A stretch of DNA of 34,600 nucleotides. Source: Patescibacteria group bacterium (GTDB lineage Bacteria > Patescibacteriota > Minisyncoccia > Phycocordibacterales > DATDWN01). Of this stretch, positions 6,779 to 15,439 are shown in pieces. Under the pieces are notes generated by a model, which worked only from the letters and a program-made list of their open reading frames with translations, was not told the DNA's origin and searched no databases. The stretch is taken from NCBI GenBank assembly GCA_013816135.1, contig JACDEV010000008.1, positions 1-34,600 on the forward strand, in the 5' to 3' direction. The stretch's first letter is position 1, and every line of letters starts with the position of its first letter. Both the position numbers and the translations under genes were made by a program.

Positions 6779-7045
6779 CTACATGAGATACGACCCACCG
6801 AATCCACTGAAACCTGAACGAACGAACACAGGCATTGAGATAACCGATTCCCCGCGATCAGAGCCGACAAACGGGTCTGCTGAAACTATCGGATACTCAG
6901 CTCCACAGCTTTGGCACTTGGGAGGCGTGGCGGAACATCCGCCTTCGCTCACTTGGCTCAGTACCAGACCACCGCAGATGTCTTCTTTGTATTGTCCTTC
7001 GACTATTCTCACACACTTGTTGTCGATCGACTGTTCGTTTTTCAT
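6779..7045 (-). CDS. Hypothetical cysteine-containing protein, 88 aa
   Basis: MKNEQSIDNKCVRIVEGQ... carries Cys at C11, a C-G-G segment and CQSCG, which could bind a metal, and a Gly/Ser/Phe-rich C-terminus. AGAGG precedes ATG by 5 nt and a strong terminator follows. Base composition is richer in GC than ftsH next door. The family is not recognised. Confidence 0.6.
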   Translation of the reverse strand: MKNEQSIDNKCVRIVEGQYKEDICGGLVLSQVSEGGCSATPPKCQSCGAEYPIVSADPFVGSDRGESVISMPVFVRSGFSGFGGSYLM

Positions 7046-7105
7046 AAAACACCTCTAACCGATATGCTACAGGAAAAAAAGTAAGTTGTGAAGAGTTTTT
7101 GAAAA

Positions 7106-9034
7106 CTAAACTTGATGTTCAATATCTAACTTTTTCTTAGGGGTAACACCATGAGCAACGAGAAGAGTTTCAAATTCTGCTCTTTCGATAGTTTCAGTTT
7201 CCATTAGTCTTTTTGCAATTGCATCAAGAAGGTTTCTATTTTCCCCAATTACCTTTTCTGCTTTCTGATGTGATTCTCTCATAATTCTCGCAACCTCTGA
7301 ATCAATATCTGCGGCAACTTTCTGAGAAAACTCCTTTTCCTCTACTCCCCGTCCATAAATGACCTTGCCACCTTGTCCTTCAAGAGCAATAGGACCCAAC
7401 ATATCCGACATTCCATATTTTGTAACCATATCTCTCGCAAGAGCTGTAGAAACCTGCAAATCATTTGAAGGTCCAGTTGTCAGATCATCAAAAAGTATTT
7501 TCTCTGTTACATATCCACCTAGTGATACAGTGATATCATCAAGGAATTCTTTTTTAGATTGGAGTTTATTATCCTCAAGTGGAAGTTTGAATACATAACC
7601 CAAAGCTCTGCCTCGAGAAATTATTGAAATTTTATGCACTGGATCAGCATAAGGAAGAAGTGACGCCAGAACAGCATGACCTGCTTCGTGGTATGCAGTT
7701 ATTTCTTTTTCTTTTTTGGATAATATGTGACTTTTTCTTTCAGGTCCTAACATAACTTTTTCAATTGATCGAATCAGATCATATTGTGATATCTTTGTGC
7801 GACTTTCACGGGCAGCTAGAATAGCTCCTTCGTTCATAAGCGAGTATAAGTCAGCTCCAGAAAAACCAGGGGTTCTTTCAGCGATTACTTTCAAATTCAC
7901 GTCTTCACCAAATGGTTTCTTTCCGCTGTGCACTGTTAGGATTTCTTCACGATCTTTTCTATCTGGCAAATCCAAAGTTACTCGTCTATCAAACCTACCT
8001 GGTCTAAGTAGTGCAGGGTCGAGAACATCCGGCCTGTTTGTAGCCGCCATTACAATGACTTTTTCATTTGGCTCAAAACCATCCATCTCCACTAAAATCT
8101 GGTTAAGGGTCTGCTCTCTCTCATCATTTCCCCCTCCCGCACCTACACCTCGAACTCGTCCGACGGCATCTATTTCATCAACGAAAATGATAGCTGGAGA
8201 ATTCTTTTTGGCCATTAAAAACAAGTCACGGACTCTCGAAGCACCAACTCCCACAAACATTTCCACAAACTCTGATCCTGAAATTGAAAAGAAAGCTACT
8301 CCTGCTTCACCTGCCACAGCACGCGCCAACAAAGTCTTACCAGTTCCTGGGGCCCCCATAAGCAAAATACCTTTTGGTATTCTCGCTCCTATATCTAAGA
8401 ATTTTTTTGGATTACGAAGAAAATCTACAATTTCCAAAAGCTCTTCTTTTGCTTCTTTGGCTCCTGCCACATCTTTAAATGTCACTCTTTGGCTTTTATC
8501 ATTTGGATCTATCATTCTAGCTTTTGATTGTCCGAAAGTTAGAGCCTGCATTCCCGCTCCTTTGACTTGTCGTGTGATAAACCAGATAAAAACCAAAATA
8601 AATAAGATAGGAAATATAATTGGAGCCAAATTCAATATCCAATACCCCAAGCCTGTGTCATTTTTTATATCGATACTAACTTGTGAGATTTGGTCTTTTG
8701 TAACACCATAATTTACTAGTGTCTGCAACAAAGCTTCAGATTCTTCTTTTTTTGAGGTCTTTTTTTCTCCAGTCCTGTATTCAATATCTAATGATTCCCC
8801 TTTTACTAAAATAGATTTAACTAATCCAGCCTTAACATCTTGAGAAAGTTGAGAGATTGCAATAGCTTCGACTGACTTTGAAACACGGTTAGAAATAAAA
8901 GAATAAACGGCAGATAGAATGATAAAAATTATTAGAACTGAAACTACATAACTAACCAAAGAACTATCTTGTGGATCTTTGCCTCCATTCTTCCTTTTTA
9001 TTATTATTTTTTTTTCGTTTGGTTCATTATTCAT
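7106..9034 (-). CDS. ftsH: ATP-dependent zinc metalloprotease FtsH
   Basis: A membrane AAA+ protease that degrades damaged membrane proteins and some SsrA-tagged proteins. Two transmembrane segments (about 25-45 and 130-155) flank an extracytoplasmic domain. The AAA+ module has Walker A GAPGTGKT (about 228), Walker [10 protein letters not shown] and the second region of homology [21 protein letters not shown]. The protease domain has the zinc motif HEAGH (about 448). ATG 9034 (642 aa) is preferred over the in-frame TTG at 9043, because a TATACT box at 9043-9048 would place +1 just before ATG, making the message nearly leaderless. It is divergent from smpB. Confidence 0.97.
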   Translation of the reverse strand: MNNEPNEKKIIIKRKNGGKDPQDSSLVSYVVSVLIIFIILSAVYSFISNRVSKSVEAIAISQLSQDVKAGLVKSILVKGESLDIEYRTGEKKTSKKEESEALLQTLVNYGVTKDQISQVSIDIKNDTGLGYWILNLAPIIFPILFILVFIWFITRQVKGAGMQALTFGQSKARMIDPNDKSQRVTFKDVAGAKEAKEELLEIVDFLRNPKKFLDIGARIPKGILLMGAPGTGKTLLARAVAGEAGVAFFSISGSEFVEMFVGVGASRVRDLFLMAKKNSPAIIFVDEIDAVGRVRGVGAGGGNDEREQTLNQILVEMDGFEPNEKVIVMAATNRPDVLDPALLRPGRFDRRVTLDLPDRKDREEILTVHSGKKPFGEDVNLKVIAERTPGFSGADLYSLMNEGAILAARESRTKISQYDLIRSIEKVMLGPERKSHILSKKEKEITAYHEAGHAVLASLLPYADPVHKISIISRGRALGYVFKLPLEDNKLQSKKEFLDDITVSLGGYVTEKILFDDLTTGPSNDLQVSTALARDMVTKYGMSDMLGPIALEGQGGKVIYGRGVEEKEFSQKVAADIDSEVARIMRESHQKAEKVIGENRNLLDAIAKRLMETETIERAEFETLLVAHGVTPKKKLDIEHQV

Positions 9035-9042
9035 TGAAGCCA

Positions 9043-9048
9043 AGTATA
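9043..9048 (-). promoter_or_regulatory. -10 box for ftsH (near-leaderless)
   Basis: TATACT on the minus strand, 8 nt before ATG. No convincing -35 is visible. Confidence 0.4.
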
Positions 9049-9093
9049 CACGAAATTTAACAAAATAAAAGCAATTTAAAAATCATTTTAATG

Positions 9094-9102
9094 TGCTATA
9101 TT
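9094..9102 (+). promoter_or_regulatory. Extended -10 promoter for smpB (near-leaderless)
   Basis: TGCTATATT (TATATT 9097-9102) ends 8 nt before the ATG at 9111, so transcription should begin within 1-3 nt of the start codon. Confidence 0.45.
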
Positions 9103-9110
9103 TGTACATT

Positions 9111-9554
9111 ATGTCCTTGATTACCAACCGTAAAGCCCACTTTAATTACGAGATAACAGATACTTACGCCGCGGGTATCGAACTTTTCGGCTACGAAGTC
9201 AAATCACTTAAAGGCAGTCATGGTTCAATAGAAGGGGCGCATGTGACAATAAGAGGCAATGAAGCATACATAGTAGGAATGTTCATACCACCATATCAAA
9301 CTGGAAACACACCAAAGGACTATGACCCTTATCGTAATCGCAGACTTTTACTCAAAAAGGCTGAGATATTAGATCTTTCAACAATTGAGGGTACAAAAGG
9401 ATTGACAATAGTGCCATTATCAGTGTATAATAAAGGTACTAAAGTCAAGTTAGACATCGCTACTGCTAAAGGTAAAAAGAAATTCGACAAGAGAGAAACT
9501 CTAAAAAAACGTGATAGCGTTCGCGATGTGGCTAGGGACTTTAAGGATAGATAG
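9111..9554 (+). CDS. smpB: SsrA-binding protein SmpB
   Basis: 147 residues, the normal SmpB length. It opens MSLITNRKAHFNYEITDTY and contains the conserved AGIELFGYEVKSLKGSHGSIEGAHV and the basic C-terminal tail KGKKKFDKRETLKKRDSVRDVARD, which occupies the empty mRNA channel of stalled ribosomes. The start at 9111 is chosen over an upstream TTG because homologues begin here and the extended -10 box lies at 9097-9102. It is followed by ssrA, its RNA partner. Confidence 0.96.
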   Translation: MSLITNRKAHFNYEITDTYAAGIELFGYEVKSLKGSHGSIEGAHVTIRGNEAYIVGMFIPPYQTGNTPKDYDPYRNRRLLLKKAEILDLSTIEGTKGLTIVPLSVYNKGTKVKLDIATAKGKKKFDKRETLKKRDSVRDVARDFKDR

Positions 9555-9568
9555 TACTTTGACAATTA

Positions 9569-9636
9569 ATCCGCACACTAAATTTGTTATCACGCTTCGC
9601 GTATGACAAAGTCAATAACAAAATTAGTGTGCGGAT
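9569..9636. repeat. 22-bp inverted repeat after smpB
   Basis: Arms 9569-9590 and 9615-9636 are complementary with one mismatch. The 24-nt loop contains a smaller hairpin (ACGC-TTC-GCGT). There is no T-run after it, so this is probably a hairpin repeat rather than a simple terminator. Confidence 0.7.
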
Positions 9637-9683
9637 AAAACCTGATTCACCTATAGCACGTTAAGCAAATATTTTGGTAATGT

Positions 9684-9758
9684 TTTTTGGAGGCCCAGAG
9701 CGCGACGGCGCGAGGATTCGAGCATCTTTTCTAGCAAGAAAAGTGCGTACTCCAAAAA
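9684..9758. repeat. Composite hairpin before ssrA
   Basis: Outer arms TTTTTGGAG (9684-9692) and CTCCAAAAA (9750-9758) enclose two smaller palindromes (around CGCG..CGCG at 9701-9712, and CTTTTCT-AGC-AAGAAAAG around 9726-9742). It resembles the other composite palindromes of the window and lies 27 nt before the tmRNA. Confidence 0.55.
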
Positions 9759-9785
9759 CTGATTCAATGAGCTAATTTGTTTCAG

Positions 9786-10178
9786 GGGGATGACAGGTTT
9801 TGACATAGAGAAGATATTGACTCGTGCAAAGCAGAGAACCAAGTTCTCTTTAAACAGCTTGGAAACATTAAGTGTAAACAACTTAGTTACAAAAGCGAAG
9901 GCTTCAGTTTCTCCATTTTTTGGACAAGCTGACCTCGCTTTCTCTTACGCTATCGCCTAAGGGACGGTCACTTACCACATATCTCGTACGGTAGGTTGAT
10001 TGCTATAAATTGAGGTTAGGATAACTTTCAGTCTCGGAGGTTATCTGAAAAAAAGATGACTCGTTCGTATTGTATTTTGCTTGTTCCAAGCACTACGAAC
10101 TAAAACACTAAACAAGCTATGCATTGTAGACCCGTTTCAATTCTCTTTATGGATGTGGTTTCGATACCACCATCTCCA
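9786..10178 (+). ncRNA. ssrA: tmRNA (SsrA)
   Basis: tmRNA rescues stalled ribosomes with SmpB. The 5' end GGGGATG pairs with CATCTCC (10171-10177) to form the acceptor stem, with a G3-U70 wobble, the identity element for alanyl-tRNA synthetase, and A73 at 10178. CCA is not encoded. GGTTTTGACA near the 5' end and GTGGT-TTCGAT-ACCAC near the 3' end match the tRNA-like domain. The likely tag frame starts at GCG 9895 and stops at TAA 9958-9960, ending ADLAFSYAIA, a hydrophobic/Ala-rich degron. The resume codon is inferred. Confidence 0.93.
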
Positions 10179-10180
10179 CA

Positions 10181-10218
10181 ATAAACAAAAATCCGCCTAA
10201 AGGCGGATTTTTGTTTAT
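10181..10218. terminator. Bidirectional terminator after ssrA
   Basis: Perfect 17-bp arms with a TAAA loop, core AATCCGCC/GGCGGATT flanked by A and T runs. It lies between ssrA and the convergent minus-strand exported-protein gene. Confidence 0.85.
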
Positions 10219-10233
10219 CTATTTAGCTAGAAA

Positions 10234-11289
10234 CTATAGTGTTCCCGAAATAGTAGCTGAGTTATCAAACTCATTTGATTCTTTGATGGCATTGTTTGGA
10301 TCAACATTGACTGTAGCATTGATGAAAGTTCCTGTTGTACTAGAAACTCCCCAAACATCATATGACCAAGTCATTGAAGAACATTTACCGTGAACATAAG
10401 CGCTAGATATATCAAAATCTTTGATTGCACCATTCATTGTTACTCTTACAGGATAGGTAGTTAGGTCTGTATCTCCGAGATTACAAAATGTTCCTTGTAA
10501 ACCATTAGACTTAAGTGTAATTCCACGGATAGAAAGATGGGCTCCTGCAATTGCTGGTACAGACAAGGTAGTTGTTGCACTAAGAGGATAAAGTAGAGAG
10601 CTTTTCTTATACATCCCGTTTGGATCAAGAGCACTAACAACACCGTAGGTTACTCCAGGATCGTAAGTCAGCCCCCAAGTTGAGTATGGAAATAGATCTG
10701 TATCGCAAGTTCCAGCACCAATAGCACCTACGATGTTGAAGTCACGAACAATACCATTCACTCGAAGTCTTGCTGGAAAAACTGGAAGAGCGGAGGTGCT
10801 GTTATTACAAAATACTGCTGTTATTCCATTGCTGTCTAATGACACGTTCTTTACGGACATAGAGACATTTGTTGGTAAATTGGAAGCTGGTGCAGTACTA
10901 ACAACACTACAACCATAGATAGAGTTAAGCTTTGCTCGAGTCCTTACACCCACCATTCCTGTAGGCAATGATCCGTCTGTAAGAATATCAGCGGAATATT
11001 TCTGCTGGAAAGCATTCAAAGCAGTTTGGGTTTCAAGACCAAAAGTTCCATACTCTGAAACACTTATAGTAAATCCTTCTTTTTGCAAAGCAAACTGAAG
11101 AGCTCGAACATCATAGCTCGTACTTCCCATTTTCAATGTTCTCGTAAAATTAAAGCAAGAAAGCGGGCTTACTACAGAAGGAACTACTACTGCAGATTGC
11201 AATGTCTGAACTGAACTTATATCTGCACTGGCTGATAGCGGAAGGAGAAGTATTCCTCCAATTGCCAACTTTAAAATCAATTTTTTCAT
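10234..11289 (-). CDS. Exported peptidoglycan-binding, CARDB-like protein
   Basis: 351 residues. Signal peptide MKKLILKLAIGGILLLPLSASA (cleavage about 22). A peptidoglycan-binding-1 domain spans about 48-128 (LKMGSTSYDVRALQFALQKEGF...GLETQTALNAFQQKY...VGVRTRAKLN). Two similar beta-rich repeats (about 145-240 and 250-350) end in DPNNAIKESNEFDN, typical of CARDB-type adhesion domains. It is probably exported and held on the cell wall. A Cys in each repeat (CNNST/CDTD; CNLG/CSSM) suggests disulfides. The gene is convergent with ssrA. The ligand is unknown. Confidence 0.85.
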   Translation of the reverse strand: MKKLILKLAIGGILLLPLSASADISSVQTLQSAVVVPSVVSPLSCFNFTRTLKMGSTSYDVRALQFALQKEGFTISVSEYGTFGLETQTALNAFQQKYSADILTDGSLPTGMVGVRTRAKLNSIYGCSVVSTAPASNLPTNVSMSVKNVSLDSNGITAVFCNNSTSALPVFPARLRVNGIVRDFNIVGAIGAGTCDTDLFPYSTWGLTYDPGVTYGVVSALDPNGMYKKSSLLYPLSATTTLSVPAIAGAHLSIRGITLKSNGLQGTFCNLGDTDLTTYPVRVTMNGAIKDFDISSAYVHGKCSSMTWSYDVWGVSSTTGTFINATVNVDPNNAIKESNEFDNSATISGTL

Positions 11290-11331
11290 AAATAAAACTA
11301 AATTAGAAATAATAATACTAACTTTATTATT

Positions 11332-11425
11332 ATACCTGATTTGTTATATTTGTTTATCTTGATTGTGGATAAGATTTTCTATTGGTAATTGTAATAAAAA
11401 ATATCTTCAATATTAAATCAGGTAT
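11332..11425. repeat. Separated 11-bp inverted repeat in the promoter gap
   Basis: ATACCTGATTT (11332-11342) and its complement AAATCAGGTAT (11415-11425) lie 72 bp apart in the AT-rich 194-bp gap upstream of the CARDB-like gene. The left half overlaps a TATAAT box on the minus strand (GGTATAAT). It could be an operator pair. No regulator is identified. Confidence 0.4.
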
Positions 11426-11430
11426 AAACA

Positions 11431-11455
11431 CAAAAGCTCGCTTAGCGAGCTTTTG
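11431..11455 (-). terminator. Terminator of the 180-aa membrane-anchored protein gene
   Basis: Perfect 11-bp arms CAAAAGCTCGC/GCGAGCTTTTG with a TTA loop, just downstream of the minus-strand stop at 11484. Confidence 0.8.
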
Positions 11456-11483
11456 TTAATCCCTTTTATATTAGAATCTCAAA

Positions 11484-12026
11484 CTAATTAAACTTTACGT
11501 AAGATGGCTTAACCAAGATAGAAGCGTCTGTTGACCAAGGATGACAATCCCAACTTACATTCTTTGGGCTTGTTCCAAATATTGCAGCTGAAGTAATATC
11601 AGCTGGAATAACGCTTGGTAATTCAGATATAGTCTTTGGTTCTGTTCTTACTCCAGTAGAAGCTCCCTCTCTCCATACATAAAGATATCGTCCGTCATAA
11701 AGAGCAATGTTGGCCACAGTTCCAGTTGAAGTAGAAGTTCTAAACTCCCCTCTCATCTTTCCACCTGATAGGTAAATCACGTTTGTGCTTCGGAATTTAG
11801 GATCAACTTCTTCGTATTTACATTCAAAGTTACCATTCTGTGACAATAACCCCTTAAATGTAGTTGGCTTCAGTGTGGAAGTTGTGTTTGTAGTGTTTGA
11901 TGTGGTACTTGAAGCAACAGTATTTACATTATTTACTTCATCAGCATCATGTCCTCTTGAATTAAACCACCATATTCCTAAAACAATAACTACAACTGCC
12001 AAAATCCCCCAATATATATTCTTCAT
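11484..12026 (-). CDS. Membrane-anchored hypothetical protein, 180 aa
   Basis: One N-terminal transmembrane helix (about 5-22, IYWGILAVVVIVLGIWWF) is followed by a Ser/Thr/Asn-rich linker (about 35-55) and a soluble domain (about 57-180) with two cysteines. No charged signal-peptidase site is obvious, so it probably stays anchored facing outward. The family is not recognised. It is divergent from the 213-aa anchored protein, with which it shares a palindrome-containing promoter gap. Confidence 0.75.
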   Translation of the reverse strand: MKNIYWGILAVVVIVLGIWWFNSRGHDADEVNNVNTVASSTTSNTTNTTSTLKPTTFKGLLSQNGNFECKYEEVDPKFRSTNVIYLSGGKMRGEFRTSTSTGTVANIALYDGRYLYVWREGASTGVRTEPKTISELPSVIPADITSAAIFGTSPKNVSWDCHPWSTDASILVKPSYVKFN

Positions 12027-12091
12027 GTTTATTAAACTTTAATATTAATTTAAAACTTATTCTTAATTTTATCTATAAAACTAAGAAATAC

Positions 12092-12120
12092 AATAGGTTT
12101 ATACACACAATAAACCTATT
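12092..12120. repeat. Perfect 11-bp inverted repeat in a divergent promoter region
   Basis: AATAGGTTTAT (12092-12102) and ATAAACCTATT (12110-12120) with a 7-nt loop, between two divergent membrane-protein genes and just upstream of the -10 box at 12135. This position suits an operator or a shared hairpin. The function is inferred. Confidence 0.55.
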
Positions 12121-12131
12121 TAAGAAATTTA

Positions 12132-12140
12132 TGATAAACT
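12132..12140 (+). promoter_or_regulatory. Extended -10 promoter (leaderless)
   Basis: TGATAAACT (TAAACT 12135-12140) is followed by 6 nt and then the ATG at 12147, the same geometry as recG. Confidence 0.4.
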
Positions 12141-12146
12141 AGGCCT

Positions 12147-12788
12147 ATGAAGAAACTTAGCACGATAATTGTTTTGTTAGGACTTTTGTCAATCGGAGCT
12201 TGGTATATGACCAAAAAGCCGAGGAATTTAGTCAATACGGACTTAAAAACCTACAGGAATTCAAATATGGGTATATCTTTTATTTACCCTAAAATACTGA
12301 CAGCAAGTACTACAAAAGACCTAGTAACCCTTCATCATGAAGTTGGACCATTTCCTCACCACGACTTTTGTGACTTCAAAGGTGATAGCAACACAATAAT
12401 CCAAACTCTTACAGACTTCCAAGTGGATTTCCATGTTTCAGACAAAAATATAGTGGACACAATGAAGTCTGAAAGCCCTTACATTCCGCAGGAAAGCTTT
12501 GTTAATAATACTGTTATTGTTTCTCCAGGATTTATAGACGAATACACAGCAGGTGACAAAAGAGGATATAAGATATTTGAAGGGGCAGAAGGTTGTGGTC
12601 ATACAACTTATTACCTTTCTATTTCCAGTAAGAAGACCATTGTAGTACGTGAAGACTTGATAACAGTATTCACTGGATCAATAGATGCTTCTAGCCAAAA
12701 GGCAGCTGAAGCCATTCCAAATGTAATAAACAAACAAAAAGAAACTGAAATCTTGACTTCTGTTCTTCAGAGTTTAAGTGTTCAGTAA
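12147..12788 (+). CDS. Membrane-anchored hypothetical protein, 213 aa
   Basis: N-terminal hydrophobic segment (about 4-20, LSTIIVLLGLLSIGAWYM), then an extracytoplasmic domain with NMGISFIYP near residue 42, typical of small anchored proteins with a PsbP/DUF-like start, and cysteines in HHDFCDF and EGCGHTTY. No catalytic motif is recognised. The extended -10 box right before ATG predicts a leaderless message. Confidence 0.75.
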   Translation: MKKLSTIIVLLGLLSIGAWYMTKKPRNLVNTDLKTYRNSNMGISFIYPKILTASTTKDLVTLHHEVGPFPHHDFCDFKGDSNTIIQTLTDFQVDFHVSDKNIVDTMKSESPYIPQESFVNNTVIVSPGFIDEYTAGDKRGYKIFEGAEGCGHTTYYLSISSKKTIVVREDLITVFTGSIDASSQKAAEAIPNVINKQKETEILTSVLQSLSVQ

Positions 12789-12790
12789 TT

Positions 12791-12819
12791 TTGCATATAT
12801 GGCTAGATAATGCTATATT
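12791..12819 (+). promoter_or_regulatory. Promoter of the infC-rpmI-rplT operon
   Basis: TTGCAT (12791-12796), a 17-bp spacer ending in TGC, and TATATT (12814-12819). The predicted leader to the infC start is about 25 nt. Confidence 0.6.
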
Positions 12820-12850
12820 TTGTGAGCCTTAACAGCTAAATCCATAATAA

Positions 12851-13360
12851 TTGTCTACATTTGTAAGAATAAACAACCAAATACAAGCAACTGAACTCCG
12901 TGTAATTATGGAGGACGGAGAAAACTTAGGAGTACTCTCCTTCAAGGATGCTTTGGACAAGGCCCGAGAAGCTGGATTAGATCTAATTGAAATATCGCCA
13001 AAAGCCAATCCACCAGTTGCAAAAATCATGGATTATGGTAAATTTCAGTATGCTGAAAACAAAAAGCAAAAGGTAGCCAAGACCAAGGCTCACACAGTAG
13101 AAATTAAGAATATACAGGTCAAAGTAGGTACTGGTGAGCACGATTTAGGATTGAAAGCTAAAAAAGCTTCAGCTTGGCTAAAGGAAGGCAACCGAATCAA
13201 GATAGATCTATTCCTTCCTGGTAGAACTAAGTACATGGACCTCAAATTCCTCAAGGAAAGAATGGATCGTGTCCTGAAACTCATTACAGAGCAATACAAA
13301 ATAGCAGATGAAGCCAAGAAAAGCCCAAAGGGTCTATCGATAATCATCGAAAAAGCGTAA
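12851..13360 (+). CDS. infC: Translation initiation factor IF-3
   Basis: 169 residues with the two IF-3 domains: an N-domain (VRINNQIQATELRVIMEDGENLGVLS, DLIEISPKANPPVAKIMDYGK) and a C-domain from about 85 (VEIKNIQVKVGTGEHDLGLKAKKA...FLPGRT). It binds the 30S subunit and monitors start codons. An in-frame TAA lies immediately upstream and no ATG precedes VRINNQ, so TTG 12851 is the likely start. A weak start codon is the known basis of infC autoregulation in other bacteria. It is first gene of the infC-rpmI-rplT operon. Confidence 0.95.
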   Translation: MSTFVRINNQIQATELRVIMEDGENLGVLSFKDALDKAREAGLDLIEISPKANPPVAKIMDYGKFQYAENKKQKVAKTKAHTVEIKNIQVKVGTGEHDLGLKAKKASAWLKEGNRIKIDLFLPGRTKYMDLKFLKERMDRVLKLITEQYKIADEAKKSPKGLSIIIEKA

Positions 13361-13369
13361 TACAAAGTC

Positions 13370-13558
13370 ATGTCAACAAAAACTAACAAATCATTTACTA
13401 AGAGACTAAAAGTCTCAAAGAACGGCAAGATAACTGCTCGAAAGACTGGCCGTAACCATTTTAATGCAAAGGAAGGCCGACGCTCACAGCTTAATAAAAA
13501 CAGAAGCGTGGTTTTCAATATCAGCAACAAGGATCGAGCCTTCTATATTAAGAATTAA
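13370..13558 (+). CDS. rpmI: 50S ribosomal protein L35 (bL35)
   Basis: 62 residues, basic: MSTKTNKSFTKRLKVSKNGKI...RKTGRNHFNAKEGRRSQLNKNR, matching L35 in length and the central HF..K...R.L motif. It lies 9 nt after infC and ahead of rplT, the conserved gene order. The start context is AT-rich, without SD. Confidence 0.95.
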   Translation: MSTKTNKSFTKRLKVSKNGKITARKTGRNHFNAKEGRRSQLNKNRSVVFNISNKDRAFYIKN

Positions 13559-13588
13559 TATAGAACCATAAATAGCATATAAAATAAC

Positions 13589-13933
13589 ATGACAAGAGTA
13601 AAAAAAGGCGTTAACGCCCTAAAAGCAAGAAAGAATGTACTTCGACGAACAAAAGGTTTTCGACATGGACGAAGTACAAAGGAAAGACAAGCAACAGAAG
13701 CGATATTTCACGCTGGAACATCAGCTTTTGCTCACCGTAAAGACAAGAAGGGTGATGCTCGAAAACTTTGGAATGTAAAAATCTCCTATGCCGCAAAGGA
13801 ACTTGGTACTTCATACAGCAAGCTTATGGGAGGATTAAAGAAAAAAGGTGTGCTATTAGACCGAAAAATCCTAGCGACCCTTATCGAAGAGAATCCAGAA
13901 ATCTTCAAGAAAGTTGCAGAACTAGTCAAATAA
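13589..13933 (+). CDS. rplT: 50S ribosomal protein L20 (bL20)
   Basis: 114 residues: MTRVKKGVNALKARKNVLRRTKGFRHGRSTKERQA...HRKDKKGDARKLWNVKISYAAKELGTSYSKLMGGLKK is diagnostic for L20, an early 23S rRNA assembly protein. L20 represses this operon in several bacteria. No long leader is visible here for that control. A terminator follows. Confidence 0.97.
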   Translation: MTRVKKGVNALKARKNVLRRTKGFRHGRSTKERQATEAIFHAGTSAFAHRKDKKGDARKLWNVKISYAAKELGTSYSKLMGGLKKKGVLLDRKILATLIEENPEIFKKVAELVK

Positions 13934-13937
13934 ACAA

Positions 13938-13962
13938 AAAAACTGCCGATGGCGGTTTTTTT
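13938..13962 (+). terminator. Terminator after rplT
   Basis: Stem ACTGCC/GGCGGT (one G-U pair), GAT loop, A-run before and T7 after, immediately downstream of the rplT stop. Confidence 0.8.
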
Positions 13963-14001
13963 ATTAATCCCATATTCCCATAATTTTTCGCATATTTTTT
14001 A

Positions 14002-15381
14002 TTATAATTCTAATTTATATATCTTACCACGTTCTGGATAGATAGCTTCCACTCCAAGCTCTTCGTGAAGTCTCTGAGCTAAATATGTAGAAGCTTTGGG
14101 TTCACCCATGACAACAAAAACTTTTTTTACTTTTTCTGCAGTATCGCTAACCATATCTACTATTCCATTTGAGTCTTTGTGTGAAGAATAGCCAGATATC
14201 ATTTCTATTCTAGCCTTAACTTGGACAACTGTATTCTTTATAACCACCTGACTTGGCTTGTCTTGAATCTCACGACCTAGTGTACCAATAGCTTGGTAAC
14301 CCATGAGTAAGATTGTGCTTTTTGGATCAGGAAGAAAATGCATTTCGTGCCACAAGACCCTCCCCCCTGTCGACATTCCTGAACCCGCAATAATTATTTT
14401 AGGATTGGGAGTATTTACTATTTCTTGGGAATCTCTCGAGCCATGTGTAACGGAAAGTTTTGGAAAATTAAAAATATTATCCCCTCCTTTTATCTCACTC
14501 TGGACTCCGGAATTAAAATCTTTGGAAGTATGCGAATATATCTCTGTTACTTTGGCGCCCAAAGGTGAATCTAGAAAAATAGGTACGGATGGAATCTTGC
14601 CTTCTTCCACCAGATTATTGAGTTCATACAATATAACTTGGGTACGTTCTATAGAAAAAGCTGGAATAACCAATGCTCCTCCTGCTTTGATAGTATCAAT
14701 GACTATCTGTTTGAATTTCTGGTCCCTTTCCGCCTTTGGCTCATGATTTCTGTCTCCATAAACACTATCTACAATAAGATAATCAGCATCAGTAATTCTT
14801 TCGGTATCTTTCAATAGTGGTGCGGGAGAATTTCCTGAGTCACCTGTAAAAACAATTTTTTTGCCTTTATAAGTAAATTCATACATTGATGAACCAAGTA
14901 TATGTCCAGAATCTTTAAGATAAACAGAAAAATCAGAACTGATTTGGGTTTGAAGATGGTATTGAATAGTCTTCCATTGCATAAAAGCTTGATTATAATC
15001 AGCCATTTCATATAAAGGCTTTTCTTCCGGGCCTTGAGCAGACTCCTTGGACTTCATATCCATAACTTTCAAAGCATCAAGAAGCATGACATTGGCCAGC
15101 TCCTTGGTTTCGGGTGTAGAAAAGATAGTTCCACGAAAGCCATCACGCACAAGCTTGCAGACCTTGCCTATATGATCCATGTGAGCATGAGTGATAAAAA
15201 GAAAGTCCACAAACTTCACATCATATGGAAATGGCTTTTTATTCTCATCTGTAGAATCTGGTGTTCCTTGTAAAATTCCGCAATCAACTAGAATTTTAGT
15301 ATCGTTTCCTTCTAATAGAAAATTAGCTCCAGTAACAGTCCCCACTCCACCCCAAAATGTAATTTGTAATTCGTTAGTCAT
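14002..15381 (-). CDS. Metallo-beta-lactamase/beta-CASP family RNA-processing hydrolase
   Basis: 459 residues. The MBL core has THAHMDHIG (His65, His67, Asp69, His70), GHILGSSMYEF and FTGDSGN. It is followed by the beta-CASP region (VIPAFSIERTQVILYELN, PIFLDSPLGAKVTEIY), IIAGSGMSTGGRVLWHE and the C-terminal RMMBL segment (GYSSHKD...). This is the architecture of CPSF73/YSH1-like exo- and endonucleases acting on RNA. It is a distinct family from RNase J and its substrate is unknown. The last gene of a membrane protein/mini-ORF/hydrolase series. No SD. Confidence 0.92.
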   Translation of the reverse strand: MTNELQITFWGGVGTVTGANFLLEGNDTKILVDCGILQGTPDSTDENKKPFPYDVKFVDFLFITHAHMDHIGKVCKLVRDGFRGTIFSTPETKELANVMLLDALKVMDMKSKESAQGPEEKPLYEMADYNQAFMQWKTIQYHLQTQISSDFSVYLKDSGHILGSSMYEFTYKGKKIVFTGDSGNSPAPLLKDTERITDADYLIVDSVYGDRNHEPKAERDQKFKQIVIDTIKAGGALVIPAFSIERTQVILYELNNLVEEGKIPSVPIFLDSPLGAKVTEIYSHTSKDFNSGVQSEIKGGDNIFNFPKLSVTHGSRDSQEIVNTPNPKIIIAGSGMSTGGRVLWHEMHFLPDPKSTILLMGYQAIGTLGREIQDKPSQVVIKNTVVQVKARIEMISGYSSHKDSNGIVDMVSDTAEKVKKVFVVMGEPKASTYLAQRLHEELGVEAIYPERGKIYKLEL

Positions 15382-15439
15382 AGTAATTTATTTTAGTATT
15401 CCCTGCTTCCTTACAGGAACAGTACACCTTGTCGATTTT

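Noticed and set aside
7797-8711. 304-aa open frame on the plus strand opposite ftsH
   Set aside because: It lies entirely antisense to the strongly conserved ftsH, has no initiation signals, and its composition is that expected of a reverse-frame shadow.
9651-9881. 76-aa minus-strand frame
   Set aside because: It overlaps the tmRNA 5' part and the composite hairpin upstream and has no gene-like features.
13611-13983. Alternative frames of 67 and 71 aa over rplT
   Set aside because: They are out-of-frame shadows of the conserved rplT gene and its terminator.
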